Below, one piece after another: positions 42,501 through 48,982 of a stretch of DNA of 64,000 nt. Each line of letters opens with the position of its first letter. The stretch's first letter is position 1. This DNA is from Sipunculus nudus (taxonomy: Eukaryota; Annelida; Sipuncula; Golfingiida; Sipunculidae): the NCBI GenBank assembly GCA_026874595.1, contig CM049308.1, positions 74,124,624 through 74,188,623 on the forward strand, in the 5' to 3' direction. The translations under genes were made by a program, and so were the position numbers. The notes under the pieces are model-generated. The model was not told the origin of the DNA, did not search any database, and saw nothing but the letters and a program-made list of their open reading frames with translations.

Positions 42501-45500
42501 TGACGGCATTTCACAAGTATTTGATTTTACTATTGTGTCTATCCATAACAACACAACTTGGGCTTTTCTTCATTAATACACAAAACAAAACATTCAGGAC
42601 GTTTTGTTTATATTTTTCCAATTTATTTCTAGGTTATGGCAGCCTACATGAGTAGAGTCAGTCTCTCAACAACAGGCTTCTATAGGTAAGTGACACGATA
42701 TCAAATAATCCTGATTTTTTTTCGAAATACGGTTAACAAGGTTAAATAGTTCCATTCAAAAGAAATCAGTATCAGACCTGCCAATTTCATGTTAAAAAGC
42801 AACATTGTGACAAGTCAAAACATTATACATCCGAGAACTGTGAATTACACAATAATTCTTGCTTTGGGGCATTTTAATGTCATGAAAAATCCTGTTGCTC
42901 CAATTTAAGGACACCTGGGATAGGATATAACTGGGACACGATGGCGGGTAACCCGTTTGCTTACTTCACGTTTGGTGCCGCCTGCTCGGAGGTCGAGATA
43001 GACTGTCTCACGGGAGACCACAAGGTAAACACACCCAGATAAAAGCAAGAAGCTAATTATGTTTATCATTGCGGGATATCGGGCTATTTCATCATATACC
43101 TACCGGTGTATACATTTAAAGGTACAAATTGTAGTACTGCCATGGCATGATAGATATTCGCTTCATCCGATCTTTGCCTGTTGCATGTAACATTACATAC
43201 TTAATGGCTTTCACTTTGTTCAATTGCTGTGCAAATTAAAAAAAAATTACCAATATAAGAAATACATTTTACATGTAAAAATAAATATAAATAATATATA
43301 AAGTATAACTATAACAATATATCTATTTAAAGGTAAAAAGACAAGAGTTTTGGCAGATTAAACGCTAAAAGTTTAATTTTCACGTTTAATGTTTGCGTTC
43401 TTGTAATTTTCATGAGTTATATTTTTGTCAAGAAGTGCATGCAAAAGTTTTTTGTTTAACTGTATCATATTTGTTTGTATAAAATATCCAGTAAACATTT
43501 TCTAAAGCTAGAATTTTAACAGGATGATCATGATTTGGTTCATATCTTATTTCATATAAATCTAATCTGCTGAACCGATCGAGGGTGTTTGCAATTTCAT
43601 CAACATCAATATTATTTCATTTTAAGGTTCTTCGTAGTGATATAGTGATGGATATTGGCACAAGTCTTAATCCTGCAATTGATATAGGTCAGATTGAAGG
43701 TGGATTTATGCAGGTTCGTGACATAAAAACATGAACAAAGATTATAAAGAATGGAAAATATAGCTGGTATTTGTAATTAACTCATTTATATACCTTTTAC
43801 TTTATATCCAATTTTGTCAAATGGAAACATTATTTCCCGAAAGAGAGAAAGAAAGTGAATGAGTGCTAAAGTGGTTAAAATTTTCTTTCTAAGCACGTTT
43901 AGGGGGATTTCCTGGTATATCTATGAACAAAGCTTCAGAGATAACGAAAGACCGGACATTCTCATAATTCCTATCAGCCTGATTTAACACATGCATAATT
44001 ATTTTTACATCGTCTGCATTGTCTTTTGTCTGTTTTTCTTATTATTATTTTGTAATTACTTAAAATTAATACATCTGTTTCTTGCACAATGTGATGTAGA
44101 TATCCCGTAATCGGGCATTTTTACTAAATGGTGGAGGTATGCGCTCTATGAGAGTTGCACATATTATTGTATTGTTTACTGCACATTATCGTAGGGTTAC
44201 GGTCTCTTTACACTGGAGGAACAGAGGTACTCCCCTGACGGGTTTCTTTACACACGTGGACCTGGGACTTACAAGATTCCTGGTTTTGGTGATATTCCTG
44301 TAGAGTTCAATGTGTCACTGCTGAAAGGCAGTCAGAACAAAAAAGCTGTATACTCTTCAAAGGTAATTTTGGATTCGATGTACATAATGATATATACAGT
44401 ACTATCGTATAATACTCTGTAGTGGCGTGATTTTGTGTTAATCGTTATGCCGCATACTGTAAGTCTTTATATAGTAATGACGTAAACTGCAAGTCCTTAT
44501 ATGGTATACAACTCATTTTTGCTGGAGTAAGGGATAGTACAACGGGAAAAAAATGAATCATTATAAAGCCAAATCAATTGTATTGGATTAACACTTAAGC
44601 ACATTACATGTTCATACATTATCTATTCAAGCTCATTATAAATGTTTAATTGTAACAGACAATGAATCCATGTTTACATCTTCATCAGACCATGTAATTC
44701 TCAATTATGTACGCCTTATCTAAAGGCCTGTGAATTCAATCACCACGGCAGTTATAACTGTTAATTGAAGAGCTGTAAAATATATGCGCCTTCACCTTGC
44801 CCTGTAAGCCTTCACCATACTGGTCAAAGGATATGTGTCACTCGATCATTTTTATGCAACTTTTATGACCGACAACATTTTATTCAGGCCATCGGTGAGC
44901 CGCCCTTGTTCCTGGCCTCCTCTGTTTTCTACGCGATCAAGAAAGCAATAACAGCAGCTAGATCTGAGGTAGGGCTGACTGGGGCCTTCCAGTTTGACAG
45001 CCCAGCCACAGCAGAACGGATCAGAATGGCTTGTCAGGATCAGTTCACTAAACAGGCAAGTATACACAGTGATAATTACAACATATCAGGCTGATCTCAG
45101 AATTAACTAGAAACGACTGCATGGGCCATACAGGGCCTGCATAAAGGGGCCCGCTATGCCCAAAATCGGCTGCCTTGCCTTCCTATTAGGTTTCTGATAA
45201 TGATTCCGAAATCACTATGAGCCCACATCATAAATATGGACACTTCTTCAATCAATTTTTAAAGATTATAACTCGATTTGAGAGAAAATGCGCGTGGAGA
45301 GAATTCAGGATGGCTGCTTGGCGATCATACTTTATTTCCTAAATTGTATTGATTTCTGACAAAAGTCCCATAACTTCCTATACTGTATTGATTTCTGACG
45401 ATAGTATTCGATGGATGGTTGCGCATCCTAGGCATGTAGAAAAAGATAAAAAAAAGAAGGTAAAAAGACATATTGTTTCGAATGATACCCTCTAAATCAA

Positions 45501-45637
45501 ATATAATTCTCCATGTTGTGATTAAGATTATTTTATACATGATCAGATTCAGAAGCCATTTCATAGTGTTCCTCTTTACATTTCAGTTTCCTGAGGGTAA
45601 ACCTGGTACCTTTAAGCCGTGGTTTGTACGCCTTTGA
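13247..45637 (+). CDS. XDH: Xanthine dehydrogenase, 35 coding exons (whole gene model)
   Basis: Molybdo-flavoenzyme that oxidises hypoxanthine to xanthine and xanthine to urate, passing electrons from Mo through two 2Fe-2S clusters and FAD to NAD+; cytosolic purine catabolism. Exons were joined by hand at splice sites that keep the frame, giving 4,023 nt and 1,340 residues (human 1,333). Domain order: 2Fe-2S I (Cys53, 58, 61, 83), 2Fe-2S II (Cys123, 126, 158, 160), FAD domain (LVIGNTEVG near 269-277, RWFAG near 350, ASPISDLNP near 367), then the molybdopterin domain (about 590-1340). Glu813 (GGGFGGKE), Arg891 (LERAMF), Arg923/Phe925 (AFRGFGG) and Glu1272 (GEPPLF) match bovine Glu802, Arg880, Arg912/Phe914 and Glu1261. 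Having both Glu813 and Arg891 argues for XDH over aldehyde oxidase, where these positions differ. Introns are GT-AG except 25 and 34 (GC-AG). No stop or frameshift was seen, so the gene looks functional. Family positions are from memory, not from a database. Confidence 0.97.
14035..14180 (-). mobile_element. Family E short repeat, minus copy in XDH intron 1
   Basis: Read on the minus strand it begins CAGGGGCGGATCCAGAATTT and AGGAAAAAGG, the same left end as the copies at 8802 and 17340. The far end is truncated or diverged near AGGGGTCGC. Confidence 0.6.
14260..14314 (+). CDS. XDH: XDH coding exon 2
   Basis: Residues 6-24, including [10 protein letters not shown], the first beta strand of the plant-ferredoxin-like Fe-S domain (human KLVFFVNGRK). 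The acceptor is TTTCAG and the donor GTATGT. It holds an alternative in-frame ATG at 14264. Confidence 0.93.
15239..15296 (+). CDS. XDH: XDH coding exon 3
   Basis: Residues 25-44 ([19 protein letters not shown] and a split Leu), the loop before the first cluster ligands. The donor GTATCC is weak, but the next exon completes the codon in frame. Confidence 0.95.
15327..15712 (+). repeat. ATC-rich minisatellite, about 111-bp period, XDH intron 3
   Basis: Three tandem copies of a unit containing CATGATCCCTTAAATCATCA and CACCATGACCACCACAATCA, starting near 15390, 15501 and 15612, inside a longer ATC/ACC-rich tract. The His/Tyr-rich open frames here are an effect of the repeat. Confidence 0.9.
17000..17096 (+). 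CDS. XDH: XDH coding exon 4, Fe-S cluster ligands
   Basis: Residues 44-76. [16 protein letters not shown] carries Cys53, Cys58 and Cys61 with the expected CX4CX2C spacing. It ends two bases into a Gln codon at donor GTATCC. Confidence 0.96.
17340..17522 (+). mobile_element. Family E short repeat in XDH intron 4
   Basis: Starts GGCGGATCCAGGATTTAGG and ends CCTCGGATCCGC, giving short inverted ends around GCGGATCC. Internal GGTCCGGCAAGGGGG and TGGTCTGAAACTCT match the copy at 8802. Confidence 0.75.
17828..17936 (+). CDS. XDH: XDH coding exon 5, fourth cluster ligand
   Basis: Residues 76-112. NACLAPVCS supplies Cys83, 21 residues after Cys61 plus one as in human; [18 protein letters not shown] links to the second Fe-S domain and is nearly identical to the human stretch. 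Confidence 0.97.
18665..18791 (+). CDS. XDH: XDH coding exon 6, second Fe-S domain
   Basis: Residues 113-155. [18 protein letters not shown] provides Cys123 and Cys126. The donor is a strong GTGAGT. Confidence 0.98.
19320..19381 (+). CDS. XDH: XDH coding exon 7, second Fe-S domain
   Basis: Residues 155-175. [19 protein letters not shown] provides Cys158 and Cys160, the last two ligands of the second 2Fe-2S cluster. Confidence 0.97.
19700..19780 (+). CDS. XDH: XDH coding exon 8, variable linker
   Basis: Residues 176-202, a Cys- and Gly-rich linker ([11 protein letters not shown]...) between the Fe-S and FAD domains. The human linker is also Cys/Gly-rich but poorly conserved. Phase 0 at both ends, 27 codons. 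Confidence 0.92.
19989..20069 (+). CDS. XDH: XDH coding exon 9, linker
   Basis: Residues 203-229. [15 protein letters not shown] matches the human PLDPTQEPIFPPEL motif that ends the inter-domain linker. Confidence 0.96.
20189..20260. repeat. TA microsatellite, XDH intron 9
   Basis: About 60 bp of TA dinucleotides with a TATTTATT interruption at the end. A second TA run of about 45 bp lies at 20349-20393 in the same short intron. Confidence 0.95.
20349..20393. repeat. TA microsatellite, XDH intron 9
   Basis: Pure TA run between the one at 20189 and exon 10. Confidence 0.95.
20623..20764 (+). CDS. XDH: XDH coding exon 10, start of FAD domain
   Basis: Residues 230-277. [16 protein letters not shown] leads to LVIGNTEVG, the FAD-contacting loop (human LVVGNTEIG). 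Confidence 0.97.
21638..21805 (+). CDS. XDH: XDH coding exon 11, FAD domain
   Basis: Residues 277-333 ([16 protein letters not shown]... to LTTKQ), the FAD-binding core. Both borders fall at codon phase 1. Confidence 0.96.
22372..22448 (+). CDS. XDH: XDH coding exon 12, FAD domain
   Basis: Residues 333-358. [14 protein letters not shown] keeps the Arg-Trp-Phe of the amino-acid cluster (bovine Arg334, Trp335, Phe336) that controls access to FAD. The following intron is 2.7 kb and is almost filled by a family A repeat. Confidence 0.96.
22507..24936 (-). mobile_element. Family A repeat, full-length variant in XDH intron 12
   Basis: Minus-strand copy. Its left-end hairpin is at 24905-24935 (AGTCAGCTGAGCTA arm), then a run of CGGACGGACGGCC type, then family A blocks (24660-24840). 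The middle (about 23800-24640) has diverged units rich in TGACCTTGACCTTTGACC. It ends at the 14-bp palindrome TGACCCATGGGTCA (22511-22524) directly followed, on the minus strand, by CTTG. About 2.4 kb, no coding capacity. Confidence 0.8.
25146..25239 (+). CDS. XDH: XDH coding exon 13, FAD pyrophosphate loop
   Basis: Residues 359-390. [19 protein letters not shown] matches human [19 protein letters not shown], with Ala at 359 and 361 in place of Ser and Gly of the SxGGN motif. Confidence 0.97.
26023..26135 (+). CDS. XDH: XDH coding exon 14, FAD/NAD region
   Basis: Residues 390-427. [19 protein letters not shown] includes Tyr406, the counterpart of human Tyr393 near the nicotinamide site. Confidence 0.95.
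26775..26959 (+). CDS. XDH: XDH coding exon 15, FAD domain C-terminal part
   Basis: Residues 428-489. [17 protein letters not shown] keeps the RRED(D) stretch (bovine Arg427 and Asp428/429) that shapes the FAD and NAD+ environment. It is followed by a 4.0-kb intron packed with family A repeats. Confidence 0.96.
27554..28536 (-). mobile_element. Family A repeat copy 1, XDH intron 15
   Basis: Right end: palindrome TGACCCAGGGGTCA at 27558-27571. Left-end hairpin at 28506-28536 (TAGCTCAGATGACT, TTC, AGTCAGCTGAGCTA in + orientation). In between are units with CTGTTAACAG and GGGGGGTACTTC blocks. Confidence 0.85.
28537..29597 (-). mobile_element. Family A repeat copy 2, XDH intron 15
   Basis: Three units with ACAGGTGGCGCCACCA and ATTCTGGGGGGTACTTCGGA, then a GGACGGCC-rich tract and the hairpin at 29567-29597. 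The right end is missing and abuts copy 1. Confidence 0.85.
29598..30535 (-). mobile_element. Family A repeat copy 3, XDH intron 15
   Basis: Hairpin at 30505-30535. Much of 29886-30535 is nearly identical to 28020-28535 in copy 1, showing recent duplication inside the block. Confidence 0.85.
30536..30937 (-). mobile_element. Family A repeat copy 4, XDH intron 15
   Basis: One unit, a pure GACA/GACG tract (about 30825-30890), then the hairpin at 30907-30937. The splice acceptor of exon 16 follows 62 bp later. Confidence 0.85.
31000..31165 (+). CDS. XDH: XDH coding exon 16
   Basis: Residues 489-544. [20 protein letters not shown] matches the end of the human FAD domain closely. The acceptor AG lies about 60 bp after the end of the intron 15 repeat block. 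Confidence 0.97.
31725..31929 (+). CDS. XDH: XDH coding exon 17, interdomain linker and Mo domain start
   Basis: Residues 545-613. The variable linker has no cysteine at the site of bovine Cys535 but keeps Phe561, aligned with bovine Phe549. Then comes [12 protein letters not shown] and [14 protein letters not shown] at the start of the Mo domain. Confidence 0.95.
32401..32573 (+). CDS. XDH: XDH coding exon 18, Mo domain
   Basis: Residues 613-670. [17 protein letters not shown] and [10 protein letters not shown] match human NELSLRLVTSTRAHAKI and NDETVFAKDK. Confidence 0.96.
33123..33242 (+). CDS. XDH: XDH coding exon 19, Mo domain
   Basis: Residues 671-710 ([14 protein letters not shown]... 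to PVITIE). 40 codons, phase 0 at both ends. Confidence 0.96.
33943..34164 (+). CDS. XDH: XDH coding exon 20, Mo domain
   Basis: Residues 711-784. The start was chosen at the TGTAG acceptor ending at 33942: [10 protein letters not shown] then aligns without gaps to human DAIKNNSFYG. A nearer TATAG at 33970 gives the wrong phase. [10 protein letters not shown] and STQN (Gln778, human Gln768, next to the molybdopterin) are present. Confidence 0.95.
34653..34716 (+). CDS. XDH: XDH coding exon 21, Mo domain
   Basis: Residues 785-806 ([22 protein letters not shown]), matching human [19 protein letters not shown]. Ends one base into a Gly codon. Confidence 0.97.
35862..35931 (+). CDS. XDH: XDH coding exon 22, active-site Glu
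   Basis: Residues 806-829. GGGFGGKES places Glu813 where bovine Glu802 binds the purine; aldehyde oxidases have a hydrophobic residue here. Confidence 0.96.
36214..36301 (+). CDS. XDH: XDH coding exon 23, Mo domain
   Basis: Residues 829-858. [22 protein letters not shown] closely matches the human stretch. Confidence 0.97.
36522..36589. repeat. TA microsatellite, XDH intron 23
   Basis: About 34 TA repeats in a 325-bp intron, ending 37 bp before the exon 24 acceptor. Confidence 0.95.
36627..36713 (+). CDS. XDH: XDH coding exon 24, Mo domain
   Basis: Residues 859-887 ([29 protein letters not shown]). The acceptor lies 38 bp downstream of a 68-bp TA microsatellite in the intron. Confidence 0.95.
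37150..37341 (+). CDS. XDH: XDH coding exon 25, active-site Arg; GC donor
   Basis: Residues 888-951. LERAMF carries Arg891 (bovine Arg880); [12 protein letters not shown] carries Arg923 and Phe925. It ends ...EEEK at AAG|GCAAGA, a GC donor. Reading on reaches a stop four codons later, while joining to exon 26 restores a gapless match to the human protein. Confidence 0.95.
38524..38669 (+). CDS. XDH: XDH coding exon 26, Mo domain
   Basis: Residues 952-1000. [19 protein letters not shown] aligns with human VRRKNLYKEGDLTHFNQKL. Followed by a 2.4-kb intron holding a + strand family A repeat. Confidence 0.95.
38779..40386 (+). mobile_element. Family A-related repeat in XDH intron 26
   Basis: Hairpin TAGCTCAGCTGACC / GAA / AGTCAACTGAGGTA at 38779-38809. 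The body has GGTGGTGCCACCTG (near 39083) and then several units with GTCAAGGTCACAGG-type motifs. Ends with CAGCTGAGCGTTGAG, CCATTGG and CCTAG near 40386, like the right end of other copies. Same variant as the intron 12 copy but in opposite orientation. Confidence 0.75.
40387..41095. other. Rest of XDH intron 26
   Basis: No gene or repeat family recognised, although GC content rises around 40720-40930. An open frame of 68 codons there has no family match I can see. Confidence 0.4.
41096..41273 (+). CDS. XDH: XDH coding exon 27, substrate pocket
   Basis: Residues 1000-1059. [10 protein letters not shown] has Arg1003 where bovine Cys992 lies. [14 protein letters not shown] has Tyr1020 where bovine Phe1009 stacks on substrate. 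[13 protein letters not shown] contains Gln1051 (bovine Gln1040). Confidence 0.97.
41685..41813 (+). CDS. XDH: XDH coding exon 28, Mo domain
   Basis: Residues 1060-1102. [20 protein letters not shown] matches the human [20 protein letters not shown] segment around the cofactor. Confidence 0.97.
42187..42261 (+). CDS. XDH: XDH coding exon 29, Mo domain
   Basis: Residues 1103-1127 ([25 protein letters not shown]), matching human LEPYKKKNPSGSWEDW. The acceptor TTAAG has a poor polypyrimidine tract, but frame and homology fix it. Confidence 0.94.
42633..42685 (+). CDS. XDH: XDH coding exon 30, Mo domain
   Basis: Residues 1128-1145 ([18 protein letters not shown]), the second shortest internal exon of the gene; human counterpart VTAAYMDTVSLSATGFYR. 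Confidence 0.95.
42910..43024 (+). CDS. XDH: XDH coding exon 31, Mo domain
   Basis: Residues 1145-1183. [19 protein letters not shown] then LTGDHK match human [19 protein letters not shown] and LTGDHK. Confidence 0.97.
43627..43713 (+). CDS. XDH: XDH coding exon 32, Mo domain
   Basis: Residues 1184-1212. [20 protein letters not shown] aligns with human [20 protein letters not shown]. Acceptor TTTTAAG, donor GTTCGT. Confidence 0.96.
44195..44362 (+). CDS. XDH: XDH coding exon 33, Mo domain
   Basis: Residues 1213-1268. [16 protein letters not shown] and [19 protein letters not shown] match human GLGLFTLEELHYSPEG and TRGPSTYKIPAFGSIPIEF. Confidence 0.97.
44888..45055 (+). CDS. XDH: XDH coding exon 34, catalytic Glu; GC donor
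   Basis: Residues 1269-1324. [12 protein letters not shown] carries Glu1272, the general base (bovine Glu1261). [14 protein letters not shown] follows. Ends FTKQ at CAG|GCAAGT, a textbook GC donor. Reading on without splicing gives 13 unrelated residues and a stop. Confidence 0.95.
45587..45637 (+). CDS. XDH: XDH coding exon 35 (terminal)
   Basis: Residues 1325-1340 plus [19 protein letters not shown] ends like human ENCKPWSVRV, which confirms the C-terminus and the GC-AG splice before it. Confidence 0.95.
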   Translation, partial: FPEGKPGTFKPWFVRL

Positions 45638-46889
45638 GAAGGAAAAACCTTTGTTGTCAGTCCCAACTAACTAAACGTAAATATTAAAAAAAAATACTGT
45701 ACCACTTCAGATCCTTTTTCATTGACTGGTATAACATTGGACTATTTTTCACAACACACTATATAAAGGTGCTTATGTGCACAATACGATACCACGCTCT
45801 CATTTGTCTGATTATAATCCTTGCCCTAGCTGTGCCAGCCCTGATGGTGAAACCCGGAGTGTTAAAGCGCAGGAGGTGTAGAACGACTGAAGTGTATAAC
45901 TATAACTGCTGGGTGAGGAGTGTCATGTAACGGTTGCATATATAACATATCCACCGGGGGGGGGGGGGGGGATGTCAGAGCCAGACATACTACTGAATAT
46001 TTTGATTAAAATTTGGTTATTGACATAAAACGTTTAGCTTGGACATTTTAGCTTGGACATATCAATATTTTTCTGTTTTATAATGAATGTGTTTTGCTAC
46101 CGGTTGAAAATGCCTTTTCATATTTTATCTGAAAGGCAAATTGTCATTTTACACCGAGCACTCGGCTGACGGATAAGGAATATTGCATGAGGGTAAACCA
46201 TAAGCTTATGGGTATATGATTTGCATATACATGTATGATTTTATGTATGAGACTGTGACATTATATGGAAATCGGTCTGTATGTGTATACTCACGTTTAT
46301 GTATTATTTTAAGAAACAACGGTGCCTGGGTCACGCAGACTACTATAGATGATGAGTGTATTTGCGCCTTTTTAAAAGATGGGTCTTATATGTTTATTGG
46401 CGACAACGTATCGCAATTATCATTATAAAATTAGGCGGTAAGGCCTGAGAAAAAAAGAAATGTATGTGTGGGTGCTGTGGTAGTGGGCCACAATGTTTTT
46501 ATATTTCATACGGATTGTGCAATAAATTATGGTTATACATGTATAAAAAATAAAAGACTATAAAATATAACAATATGTTCCTTTTATAATGATATTGCAT
46601 TATATGTGGGTTATTGAGAACCATCCAGGGTAAAACCTTCCATAACAATGATAATGTGTTACATCAGACACATATATTTGCAACAAGCAAAGCGCAGTGA
46701 TTGTTGGTTTGGGGGAGCTCATTTTACCGTGTTCTTGCTATACGTGTTTCTATTCTCGGACTATACTCCATTAAGTCTTGAACATGACGTACTCAGTCCA
46801 GACATAAATCAGATTGGTTGCCGCTCCAACGTAATACCTCAAATGACAGGTAGAGATATATTCTCTGAGTAATCGGGCCTGTTTGTGCA
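45638..46889. other. XDH 3' UTR and downstream flank
   Basis: No coding signal. A G run lies at about 45956-45971. Transcript end is unknown; see the AATAAA at 46521. Confidence 0.4.
46521..46526 (+). terminator. Candidate XDH polyadenylation signal
   Basis: AATAAA 884 bp after the XDH stop codon, with an AT-rich stretch following. It is the first canonical hexamer I noticed downstream. The true 3' end needs transcript data. Confidence 0.4.
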
Positions 46890-48219
46890 CCACAAAGTAA
46901 TTATTAAATTGATACAAAAGCTCCAGTATCTGAATAACTAATGGATTGATAGCCTTTATTCTTTCCAGGCATATTGATCAAAGAGAGTTTCACCATTTCT
47001 TTTCTTTTTTCTAACTTTTTTAGACCTCCAATTTTGAATCTGCCCGTTACAGAGCTGAAACCGTAACTGTTGGACCTAAAAACTTCTTACTGTACATCCA
47101 GGGGGGTTCTAGGCAAGTCTCTTTGGAAACCTGAAACTGTTGACCCGTATTCTGTATGGTACCTGTATTCTGCGAGCTTCAGGCCGAAAAACAGAGAGTC
47201 AGAGGGGGCCTAACATCTTCTGACATTACATTCACAGAGGTCCTGGATAAATGTCCTTTCAAACCTGAAATTCGGTCACAGTAACTTATATTCTGTGAGC
47301 AATAGGAAAAAACATGATTTTAACTTGAAATTCTGATGGGCACAAATTGTATCCATTAGCATGGCCTATAATATTCTAACGCAACATCCCGTCAGGTTCT
47401 GGACGAAACTACTTTGAAACCGAAACTAGGTCATGGTGACCTACATTCTGCGAGCCAAAAATATGATTATGAGCACTCATAAAAGTCAGACATTGCACAA
47501 ATTGTATCTGATAATCTTAGAATCTGCTAACGTAACATCCAGGCAGGTTCTGGGCAGATGTCCCTGGAAATCTGAAACTAGGTCATGGTAACTCATATTC
47601 TGTGAGCTACAGGCCGAAACCATGATTATGAGCACTCAAAGAGTCAGACGGGGCACAGATTATATTCATTTGACCTGGAATCTCCTAACATATCATTCAG
47701 AGAGGTCCTGGGTAAATGTCATTTCAAATCTGAATTAGGTCCTTGTGACCTATTTTAATGTGAACTATTAGAAAAAAAACATGATTTTTTCTTACTGTGA
47801 AAGACATATAGGCACAATTCAGTATAGCTGGACCTGGAACCTTCTAACTTAAAATTTGAGGAATTACGCAAATTTCCTTCAACATCTGAGATTAGGTTAT
47901 GATGACCCATATTCTGTGAACTATACGAGCTGAAAACCTAATCTTGAGCACCAAGAAAGTCAGACAGGGCACAAACCTTAACTGTTGGATCCAGAAATGT
48001 CTTCCTTTATGTAAAGGGAGGTAATCCTAAAGTTTCCTTGGACATCTGAAATAAGGTCACTGAGACCGATATTCTGCAAGCATGTGAAAGAACATGATTT
48101 GAGCACCCTATGAGACAGATTTGCATGATTTGTCAAAGTTGGGCCTGGAAACTTCTTATCGTCCCCCTTCCGCGGAATGGGGGACAATGATTTGGGTTTG
48201 TCTGTCTGTCTGTCTGCCT

Positions 48220-48250
<31 letters not shown>

Positions 48251-48982
48251 AGGTTTTCGTTTCCGTGGTAAAACTTTCTTAAATATTATCCGATTTCATT
48301 CAAATTTTGGTCAGTGATTGTGATTGTTCTCATACATACCTTCGTTGGGATTGGTTTTGGAGTGTCTGTCGGAAAAAATATTATCACCAGCTCCAAAACA
48401 CCCTTTTTGTTCCAATTCACAACAAAATTATCACATGTGGGGACATCTTTAGTGGACAATGACACCTAAACAAAGACCATATGACATGTGGGGACATCTT
48501 CAGGGGAAAATAAAAACTAGAAAATAATGAGATGGCAAAAGCGGACAACAAGAGGCGGAAGCGGAGGATGAAAAATCAACGAATTTGCTTGTTTGATAAA
48601 GATCCTAGGAGGCTCGTGAAAAATTTCCTTGAAAACCTGAAATAATGTCACTGTGACCTACATTCAGTGAGCTATGAGAAAAAGAATATGATTTTAGCAA
48701 CCCATTAGTCAGTCGAGCACAAATCGTAGCAGTTGGACGTAGTAACAGTTAACTAAGCATCTAGTAATTTTCTGGTAAAATCTGGAAACCTTTAATAGGG
48801 TCATTCTAACCTATTTGTAAGGACTATGGGCAAGATTTTTAGCACTCTAGCTGGAAGTCACTCTACATATTTTTCAAAGTTCTATAAACAAATACTGTTC
48901 ATCAGATAATAACATAAATGATTAATACATGCGTGACCTGTATGTCAAATTCAGCTGAGCGTCATAGCCCATGGAATACTAG
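46890..48982 (+). mobile_element. Family A-related repeat, diverged, interrupted
   Basis: About eight diverged units with TGATACAAAAGCTCCAGTAT, CTGAAACTAGGTCATGGTGA and CATATTCTGTGAGCTA blocks. The left hairpin is missing. It ends with CAGCTGAGCGTCAT, a degraded CCCATGG palindrome and CTAG at 48979-48982, directly before the next copy. A different element is inserted at 48159-48590. Confidence 0.75.
48159..48590 (+). mobile_element. Family C element, nested in family A
   Basis: Starts with a near-perfect 25-nt palindrome (GTCCCCCTTCCG / CGGAATGGGGGAC, 48161-48185), then a CTGT tract (about 48199-48245), then about 340 bp of unrelated body containing two close CATGTGGGGACATCTT copies. Family A-type sequence resumes at about 48600 (TCCTAGGAGGCTCGTG). 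The insertion point splits a CTTCTTA/TCCT block. The exact right end is uncertain. Confidence 0.65.

Noticed and set aside
13247-45637. Gene 1 as an aldehyde oxidase
   Set aside because: Glu813 and Arg891 are the XDH residues; aldehyde oxidases lack both.
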